From NCBI GenBank assembly GCA_025093985.1, contig JACAAK010000018.1:1-64000 (forward strand): a stretch of DNA of 64,000 nucleotides, read 5' to 3'. Shown in pieces: positions 55,951 to 64,000 of the stretch (position 1 is the stretch's first letter; each line of letters starts with the position of its first letter). Under the pieces are notes generated by a model. It saw only the letters and a program-made list of their open reading frames with translations. It was not told where the DNA came from and searched no databases. The position numbers and the translations under genes were made by a program. This stretch comes from Calvatia gigantea. Its lineage: Eukaryota; Basidiomycota; Agaricomycetes; Agaricales; Lycoperdaceae.

Positions 55951-58741
55951 AGTCTCAGGCATTTCGAGGGCGATCGAGTCTCTTTACTTGCGTTGCTTGA
56001 TTGCTAAATGCCGCATCCACTACGTCAGTTGCGCACGTCCCATGTACCCAGTGCGGGCTGAGGCACTGACCTTTGGCCCAATAGAACTCAACAGCAGGAA
56101 GAGTGTGGTGCGAGTGCGTAGGCTTAACCTGGAAAGCAAGTATACCGAGATCAGTGTCGGCTTGCGAATTCGACGACCATAAAGAAGGGTGAGGCGCGAC
56201 TGCAGTAGATGGCGTGAGCAGCCCAGAGACCCTTCGGCCACTGCCACTTGCCTCCGCCCCCAGCCCTGCTGGAGTAAGAAAGGACTCACTGTGTCTCTGA
56301 TGGTCGCAGCGCAACAGTTGTGTTGAGAAAACTCTCCCCCGGAGGAAGTGTTGGTCGAGGAAAGAGTTATATAATCACAAAGGAACCAGAAAGAGTTTGA
56401 CGTCGAGGTGCGAGGCGGTGAGGTTCACCGCCCAAAAGGGGACACTTGAAATAGCATCAGCCCCCCCCCTTCTTAAGGCTCCCCACGACAGAATACTTCG
56501 TATCTAGAACAGGATATACCATCGTGCGTATATCGACGCCCCCAGTACTTCATCTACACCTATTCTTCAGTGTGACACCAGATTTAAATCACATATATTC
56601 GCCGTGGGCGGCACGTATTGGTCACAATGGCAGGCCACGCCTCGACGAGTTGGATTAAAAATAGAGCGAGACCCCCTCGAGCTTGAAAGATTGTCTGGAT
56701 ATGCCATTATATATTCAGGAACGAACGATATTGGGACCCTAGCCGTTTGGCTTCGCCCAGAGTTCAACAAAAAAGTTTTTCTCCACCCCCGGTCCTTCGG
56801 TGGACAGCTCGAGACGGAACTTGCAATCCCGCTGCCCATCAGCCCACGCTTTGCAGACTTGCGTCGAGGGCCAAGGTCAAGTGAACTCACTGAACAAATA
56901 TATGCGCAGGGCGAAAACAGCTAGATTCCTATGGCCCAGGCATGAGCTGAAGCCCCGATTGTGTGCGGGGTGGCCGGGGGGGAGGGGACGAGAGGAGAAC
57001 ACTCTAACTCACAGGAACACGCTGCTGAGCCGGAATCGTGCCTGTCATACCCCAATGGGATCCACTGCTTCATGCCTCCAAACTTATTTTCCACCTCAGA
57101 ACCCAGTCCAGGACTCGGTGAATATGCCTATTTGAGAGTGCTTCGGGTTTATGGACTTAAATTTCAGCTTTTAAATCAAGTTACATTCGGACGACGCTCA
57201 CAGCTGGGTCCGGGACCTTCGATCACAGGACCCCTTCCTCGGTCCAGGGATGCCTGAACAAGAAAGATTAAACCAACACGTGAGGAGCCGTGAGGGAGTG
57301 CACTACAAACAGGTTGGCTTCTTTGCATTCTACGCCGTCAAGCGGAGGCCGCAGCAGATATCAAGCCAGGGATCATAAAAGAAGCAGAGTGTACTCAGGC
57401 TGGGCGGCCATCATGGATCATTAGACAGAGTAACCAAGTAGTGCCAGCACGCATATCAGGTAGTTATGAAGCATATGACTGGAGATCGAACGTAAATCAG
57501 TGTGGGTAAACCTTAATAATTTATACTTTATAATTCAAGACCTTCTTATCACTACCATCTGTCCCTATCATGGAAATGCTGATGGCGAGGGCCAAAATTT
57601 AATTGATCTGCCAAAACCGGAGACTTATGGTGTCGGTGACTCGGGGGTGTTGTAGACCCCAGGACACTAACAACAACGCAACCCTAGTATCTGGTTTAGG
57701 AAATTGCGCACAACTGAGTACTGAGAAGTCGTCTCACTCCGAGGACGTGCAACCTGTCAGGTTGTAACATCGTAGCTTACATCATCTGGATTACCGCCAG
57801 CGCAAACATCGCAAGTTCTTCCAATTAGGCCCACCACGTAGAAAACCACCTGCAGCCTTGCGCCTGTCTCAGTTAGGGCGTTGTCTCTTTACAGTTAGAT
57901 GAGCTTGCCTTTGAGGTTAACACTACCTCAAATGTGTTTCAGCTTGTAAAGTCTCCCGGAAGGTATAACTTTTAAAATGGGGTCTTGCGGTGCCTCACTG
58001 ACATTGTTAGGCGCCCTAGGCGCGAAAGCTTATTCTTTCTCTGGATAGAGTCCTCGCCTTACTTCCGGATTACAAGTGTCATTACTTATGTGCTGGGTGC
58101 CGGTCCCAGGGGCATTGGTTTTTCGGCAGGGGGCGAGCTTACAAACAGAGACCCAGGTCCAGTCCTTGGGGAGTGTATGAATGCGATCGAGTTAGCTAAC
58201 CGACAATTCCCCCTCATTCTCGTAGCTGGCCAGCGAATAGCTGACCGTATCTCTATATTTACACATTGATACTTTGGGGGCCTACGGCTATGTGTTCTTA
58301 CGCTCTTTCTCTCCAGCGGCATCGTGAGAATGCTTCCCACATTTCAAGTGCTTGAACATGTATTTTAATGCCTTCTGTGAGGCGACCACTTTAACCGGCT
58401 ATCCGGGCAGGAATGCACAGGCAGGGGTGAGCGGTGCTGACACTAGCATAGGTTACTCGTCACTGCATCGGTCTTAGAGTGCAGAGCGCTGAGACATCAG
58501 CCCATCCGGGATTATGACGGCACAAGTTTGGTTTCACATCATCCTGTTGTGCTTGGCTGTGTCCTCAGGACGTTTATATTGAGAAACTCGCCCTCTTGTT
58601 GCTGAAAAACGTTTCTCTCTCCTGCTCAGCGCCCCCAAAGTGAGTCGCCTGCCTGGATTTATTGCTAACTCCGACACTTACACGTGTTTTCTCTACCCTC
58701 AAGCGGCATGCTCACAAACCCAGAACTCATCTTACATCAAA
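55951..58741. other. Long region without an identified gene
   Basis: A plus-strand frame at 56604-56924 (LERLSGYAIIYSGTNDIGTL, then NKKVFLHPRSFGG) has a coding look but no recognised family. Frames at 57985-58340 are short and unconvincing. The last 150 bases are probably the metacaspase promoter and leader. Confidence 0.3.
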
Positions 58742-60581
58742 ATGGCAACATACCCGATACCAGCGTTTAAAGACGCAAGAGGCTACTACCTTCCAGCTCG
58801 CCTTCCCATAGTACGAAAGGCTCTATTAGTGGGAATCAACTACGGCCACTGCGCCCATCCACTCTCTGGGCCTCAGAAGAATGCCAGGGATATGGCGAGT
58901 TTTTTGCGCAGTAAGCAACCTTTGAAGTGACAATAGACGCAAATCTGAGATTGCTCAACCCCTGTACAGAATACTACTGCATTCCCAACAAGGACATCAC
59001 CGTTCTGTATGATGACCCATCCTTACCTCTCGACCAGCAACCTACGTATGCAAATATGGTGGGTGTAGTCCGTACGCGCGCATTGAAGCTTGTTGATTCT
59101 GTAATGTAGACATACCACCTCGAGAGATTTGTTGAGGAGGGTGTAAGCGGTGCCCAGTATGTATTCCTGTGTAAGTGTCGGTCAAGGGGTGCGACATGGA
59201 TGGCTCATTCCCGCCTCGTCAGTCTGCGGGCACGCAGAGCAGAAACCCGAGGACGTGAACTCAAGGGATGAAGAGGACGGCAAGGACGAGTGTAAGTCAT
59301 CTTTGGTTGTGCTTAAGGCTCCACATAATGGCACTCGGCAGACATTGTCCCAATGGATGCTATGCGGGACGACGACTCGATCGATGACTCAAGAATAATT
59401 CAAGACAATGTATGCCGGTATTTCTTTGTATAATATGCATCTTTAACGCGAGTGCAGGTGATCAGACAGTGGCTCGTAAAGCCCGTCCCTCCTGGCTCCC
59501 AATTGCTGGTGGGTCGCGTTGAGTCTGTACATTTCTTATGATGGTTCGCTGAGTTTGAATCTGCAGGCAATCTGGGACACTTGTCATTCAAACACCATTA
59601 TGGGTACGCACTGATCCTGTTTCGATCATGATCGATCATTAACCGATGATTTCCCTTCCCCACAGATCTACCCCACCATAGGTGCAATCGGGTCAATACC
59701 ATACGCAGTAGGTGTAAGTGTGTCCGTGATGGCTCGTATCAATAACCGACGTACTAACGACACACCATCACTTTCAGTACACCGTTCGGGCCGCCGAGGT
59801 ATGATATACCGTGCTTTATTAACTTCCTCCGAAATTAAATTCGACCGCAGCCCTCGAGATCGGAAGTGGCTTGGTGGGAGAAGAATACGCCAACATGATC
59901 AAGGAACCCGTCTACAACTTCAAGGAAGGATTGAAGGCAATCATGGACGACCAGTACTTTCCGGGCAGACGAATTTGCACTGGGTACTGTAAACGACCTA
60001 AGCCTGAGAAGGCATGGGAGGATCAAGGCCGCGTAGTATGTTTAGTCGGATTTTTTTTGGATGACACCGAATTGACTATACACCTCATTCTAGCTGTGCG
60101 TCTCGGCGTGCAAGGACTCACAGTTTTTATTAGAGGATCCAGCCGGTGACGCGCTCACAACGGTAGGTGGTGGTCCAATCTCTAGAGCAGACGTTTGGTA
60201 ATTTTCTGCGGTCAAGTAGATAATAATCAAGGCGTTGAGTATGCCCTTTTCAAGCCACCAGTTGAATTTCCATTCACCCTTTGATCCTTAAGAGACAAAG
60301 CTCAATCCTTCGCTCAAGGAGTTCATGCGGTCGCTCGAGTAAGTGCTTGCATGCCTGAGCAATAATTTACACCTAACGATATATTTTAGGTATTACGTTG
60401 AAGACAACTGTCAGCGCTATCATCGAGAAGAACAGGACAAGATGATGCAGAACCCACAGCTCTCTAGTCAGATTCCACTGGTAAGTAGTTAGGATTTGAG
60501 AGGTTGATATTGGTCCTTGAAATTCTCGACTAGCATATGGATGAACCGCTATTTCTGTACCAACGGCTTAATCGTATGTAA
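58742..60581 (+). CDS. MCA1: Metacaspase (C14 family cysteine protease)
   Basis: ATG at 58742 opens MATYPIPAFKDARGYYLP. About ten exons fit GT-AG introns in frame. Caspase-fold blocks in order: KALLVGINYGHC, HPLSGPQKNARDMASFL, YYCIPNKDITVLYDDP, LERFVEEG then SGAQYVFL, the catalytic His in FCGHAEQKPEDV, RDEEDGKDEY, IVPMDAM, IIQDN, KPVPPGSQLL, the catalytic Cys in WDTCHSNTIMG joined to DLPHHRCNRVN, later VSACKDSQFLLEDPAGDALT, SLKEFMRSLEYYVED and the family ending NPQLSSQIPLHMDEP, with the stop at 60579-60581. Metacaspases cleave after Arg/Lys and act in cell death and proteostasis. The usual SGHG at the His is CGHA and the usual DEC is DEY here; both catalytic residues remain. Confidence 0.82.
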
Positions 60582-62632
60582 GTACCAAGGGGGGAACCCT
60601 CGCTGTTGTCTCTATGCAAATGATACCCTATGTATATGGCGTATGGGCTTGTAAATAATTGCGCATGCAACGTGTTGGCGATGAGGTGGGCATCAATATG
60701 GTATCCGGCGTTAACCTGGAGGTGGCCGTTTTTCCTGCTTAGGTGATGGAGCATCCATATTACAAGTGCATCGTATGTTTCGTATATGGTGATGTTGAAA
60801 GAGTGTGGTGTTGTCTCAGGATTTGAGAGCATTCAGTAATGTTGTTATTGTTTCAGGCCTTTCATGTGCCCGGAACCTGACAATGATATCGACATTGCCC
60901 CGCACAGAATGACTCCATCTTACTGCCATCATTCTCACTGAATCCAGGGGCGTGCGAGACAATGTGCAAATCTTGTACGATGATGGTTGGCGAATCACGA
61001 AGGTCAACCGAATTGAAGACCTCTGCAGTTGCTTATGTTCATCTGTTCTCCCTCACAAACACTATTACGGCCGATTTATGGATTGATTCTGAAGAAGAGG
61101 AACATCGTAACAATATAGTGGTAAGGAGCGCGCAATAGCAAACACCGTAGAATACGCCGTTGGACGATAAAAAAGCGTCCATTTATGGCTCAATGTGGTT
61201 CCTGGGTACTCATGCGAGCTAGGTGAGGGGCTAAAAAGCCTTATTCACATTTTGAAAAACATGACATAGCCACAAATACACAGGGTGACAAATGCTTCTT
61301 CAAGGGTAGACAGGAGGTTCAATAGGTGGACCTCGAGGAGGCAGACCCGCCAAACCAGCGAAAATGAAATGGTTCAAAATCATCGGAAGAGGCCCAGATA
61401 TGTTTCCTAAGTGATCGTGACTGAGATTATCGCGCTTGTGGAGTTTTTAGTCTGACTGTTCGGCAAGCATTTCGGTGCCATGAGAAACGCATTGAGGACC
61501 CTGAAGGTATTGGTGCACAGGGCGGTAGAACCAGATTTGGTCCAGGATGCCTACATCAGAAGCTAGGAATGGTTTCACGCCCTGAACCCGTTACTCAACG
61601 CAGAGATGCAGTGACTGGGAAAAAAACCAGTCTCGAATTACCAGTGATTGTTTACTCTGAGAATAAGATTAGGACGTGGTAAAGAGGAAAACACGAAAAA
61701 AGTGTACCTAGGTTTCTCGCTGACCCTTCGCAATAGCGACGGGAATTGTGTCCCTCCTATCCCCCCCCACATGTCCACTTGTCGCCACCGATGCTCCCCA
61801 TAAACCTTCGTCATATCCTCGGAAACGGGATCACCGATACAAGGTTCCAGGACCTTGGAATGGGAGCTGAGCTGATTTTTGCCCAAAATGCACGGTTCAA
61901 TCCTAGCGAGGGAAACGTGTTGGAAACGAAATGAAGGTGTGCACGTTTACGGCCACCGCGTTGATCGCCCATCTGTGTACTTGAACGCAAATGTGCCTTA
62001 CGCGACTGAAAAAGGGACTGAAGGTATGCCGTTCGCGAATTTACTCCATAGTCTAAGTGGCAGGAAAGAGAGTAGGTCGCGGATCCGAACGCAATTCGAG
62101 GAGGCCACGCTTTCGTGAGTCGGCGGTGAAAGGTGGATGGTGAGTGGAGAAACAGATTTTGCACGAGGGACTCAGTCTCACTCGGGAGACTATCATTGTG
62201 TTGCTTAGGGAGTGTAGGTCATCTTTCCGGGTAACATTTAGTAGGATTATACTCAATAGTTAGAGTCACTCAACCTGTTGACTTGTCACCAGGGCTAGAG
62301 ATGCAATGATCAAGCTTCGGGAGTTTGAGGGGCTGTCTCAGTTTTTATTCTATCTAATTACTTTGCCTTCCTAGCTCGCAGTGTGAGTAAGAGAAACGCA
62401 AGTATACTGACCCAAAGCGACCCAAAGCTAGTGTTTGGTTCATACGAGTGACTGTCATCCCAAGTAGTTCTGCACGTTTCAAAAGAATTTGTTTGCGAAA
62501 GCCTAACAGGTCGCCAAGTTGGGACAAACAAGTTTCTGATGTCATCAAGTGACGACATTCATTCTGTACATCATCACATGCCACGGGCGTACCATTTTGC
62601 CACTTCGATAACAGCCATTCCAAACTCCAGGT
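60582..62632. other. Long region without an identified gene
   Basis: No gene recognised. About 60950-60990 reads GVRDNVQILYDDG on the plus strand, which faintly recalls the start of a caspase block, but nothing around it supports this. Other open frames are short. Confidence 0.3.
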
Positions 62633-63060
62633 TTGCTGTTCCTTGTTCAACTTCTTTACAGCCCTGGATACATTCCGCTATATCCTACTGTTTTTGAAAT
62701 CGAACCAAAGAACCTCGCGAAGCAACTGCCAGAAGGCAAGAAATGCGTCGTGGTCCTTGACAACATCATCACATACCCGGAGGCCCTCGTCCCGTGGCAA
62801 GAACTTGTCAAAATATGCAAGGAAGAAGGTGTTTGGAATGTGATCGATGCAACCCACTCGATTTGAGAGCAGAACTCTAACCTGACGGAGGCCGCGCCCG
62901 ATCGCCGGCCTTCAGTACGCCTGACAGCTATGGGCTCGGGCAAAGGACGTCTTGTTGATACCGGCGTGAAACTGCTACAAATTGCTTTACGCTCAACGGC
63001 TTGTCGCGATGCTGTATATTCCTGAACGGTAAACATCCCCATTTCGCGAACGGTCATAGA
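62633..63060 (+). pseudogene. Class V aminotransferase (PLP enzyme) fragment
   Basis: Plus-strand frame: YPTVFEIEPKNLAKQLPEGK, VVVLDNIITYPEALVPWQEL, ICKEEGVWNVIDATHSI, then TGA. The pattern I-D-A-x-H-S is the PLP-contacting strand of class V aminotransferases (isopenicillin N epimerase-like group). After the stop the frame continues NLTEAAPD, but the following SNCHKW block with the PLP-binding lysine cannot be found; AMLYIPER appears in another frame near 63011. Upstream N-terminal parts are not visible. A dead fragment. Confidence 0.65.
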
Positions 63061-63642
63061 TCAACCGGGGTGTTCAGCTTGAATTCTAGCAACCGCCACG
63101 TCGTCGGGACTTCTATTCATATCACCACAGGAACTTAATATTACATAATGCTGTTTATACCTATTTGTAGATAAGATACAAGACTACCTACATTTAAATT
63201 CTGAAGTGGATACCTTTACTGGTTGCTGAGTTATTTGAGATTTCATGAAAAAGTCAAAATCATTGGAAGGGTTTTGTCCCTTACTGTATACTCATAATCT
63301 TGGCCATTCGTTTACCACGTTCAGGAATCAAGTTATAACAATAATTGAAAGTCTTGCTTTCTCCCCCAATTCACTGACGGAAATCCGAGGCTTCAAGTGA
63401 TTGGACGAATCAAAGTTAGTGGCAAACATGGGTCCGAGAATGCAGACAACGCATACCCGTACCAACAGTAAGGAAAGGGATCCAATCAGTTGTGCCGTTC
63501 CCTACATGGAGGAACGGGGTGTTTGCTATAGCGACAAAACCAAGCAAGAGGCCACCTCACATTCCCACTGGATAAGGAAGTCCTCTAAAGCGCGCTTCTG
63601 AAGTGGCTTGTACGCATGAGAGGTTGATCAACATTATGAGTC
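63061..63642. other. Intergenic with one copy of a repeat word
   Basis: No gene. 63261-63281 repeats exactly at 63643-63663 (TTGGAAGGGTTTTGTCCC core), the second being the apparent edge of the Tc1/mariner sequence. The first may mark an older insertion or a related element end. Confidence 0.5.
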
Positions 63643-64000
63643 CATTGGAAGGGTTTTGTCCCTCTGTCTGAAACTACACAAAATCAGTTCTCTAGTACTT
63701 TGTATAGCCCCCTTTGGCCTGTAAAACAGCCTGAACCCTCCTAGGCATACTCTCTATCAAATTCTGACACACTGATGCAGGAATTTTGCCCCATTCTACA
63801 GTATATCCACCCTTTCTCTGAGTTCAGTTATGCTGGAAGGGTAGTTTTCATACTCTTCTAGCCTGTTTTTGACTTAAGTCCAGAGCTGTTCAATGGGATT
63901 AAGGTCTGGGGACTGTGGTGGCCACTCCATAACCTTTAAACCACTGTTTTCAAGCCACATTTTTGCTTTTTTGCTTGTGTGTTTGGGGTCATTGTCCTGT
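63643..64000 (-). mobile_element. Tc1/mariner transposon, 3' part of transposase, runs off the window
   Basis: On the minus strand from the right edge: [20 protein letters not shown], then [19 protein letters not shown] and a stop in place of the next codon, then VKNRLEEYENYPSSI. The D in DNDPKHTS and the E in SPDLNPIE are the second and third acidic residues of the DDE catalytic triad of Tc1-like transposases. The stop after LW and later stops suggest a dead copy. The N-terminal part lies beyond position 64000. The left end near 63643 carries a word that also occurs at 63261. Confidence 0.85.

Noticed and set aside
60930..61020. Second metacaspase fragment (QILYDDG)
   Set aside because: Only a few residues match and no other caspase block is near.
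1..64000. CRISPR arrays, bacterial operons, rRNA genes
   Set aside because: No regularly spaced repeats, Shine-Dalgarno-led gene runs or rRNA sequence seen; spliceosomal introns are everywhere.

Overview
The window is nuclear DNA of a filamentous fungus, most likely a mushroom-forming basidiomycete (Agaricomycetes). Its genes are split by many 45-60 nt GT-AG introns. It carries families that are typical of or enriched in Agaricomycetes: several DUF6699-like proteins, GH30 and GH128 glucanases, multi-exon P450, flavin-monooxygenase and metacaspase genes, an F-box protein and small secreted cysteine proteins. It also holds Ty3/gypsy and Tc1/mariner transposon sequence. Identifications come from reading exons by eye against remembered family motifs; no search was run.

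Layout. 1.2-11.6 kb is gene-rich: a GH30 endo-beta-1,6-glucanase (+), a DUF6699 protein (+), a second and probably frameshifted DUF6699 gene (-), then a two-gene tandem on the minus strand. In that tandem an FAD-dependent (salicylate-hydroxylase-like) monooxygenase is followed by an arsenite methyltransferase whose last exons appear to continue into an Acr2/Cdc25-type rhodanese (arsenate reductase-like) domain. 11.6-26.5 kb is sparser: a third DUF6699-like gene, a GH128 beta-1,3-glucanase, a reversed DUF6699 relic, an almost perfect 1.25-kb tandem duplication carrying two more DUF6699-like genes (the left copy truncated), and the 3' half of a flavin monooxygenase (FMO) gene. 26.9 kb has a small secreted protein.

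27.9-33.1 kb and 36.7-48.3 kb are built from decayed copies of one locus: the ribosome-biogenesis WD40 gene UTP7 plus a flank containing a tRNA-like sequence. Between 29.2 and 32.2 kb lie eroded, deletion-rich copies of other parts of this same window (the GH128 3' end and flank, and the 13.5-14.6 kb region). An intact P450 gene sits at 34.4-36.4 kb. A Ty3/gypsy element with identical 361-bp LTRs (38.3-47.2 kb, minus strand) has inserted into one UTP7 copy. That element itself contains another UTP7-region copy in which the equivalent insertion site is empty.

48.7-64 kb holds a truncated deuterolysin (M35) gene, an inverted repeat enclosing the 5' half of an FMO gene, a second small secreted protein, an F-box protein with a broken start, an intact metacaspase, a class V aminotransferase pseudogene, and part of a Tc1/mariner transposase running off the right edge. 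Long stretches at 11.6-15.3, 16.1-18.9, 53.8-58.7 and 60.6-62.6 kb hold nothing I could identify.

The intact genes do not form one evident pathway. GH30 and GH128 both act on fungal-type beta-glucans. The methyltransferase-rhodanese gene would join two successive kinds of arsenic chemistry in one polypeptide, but as printed it carries single-base frameshifts. These are either real decay or uncorrected long-read indels.
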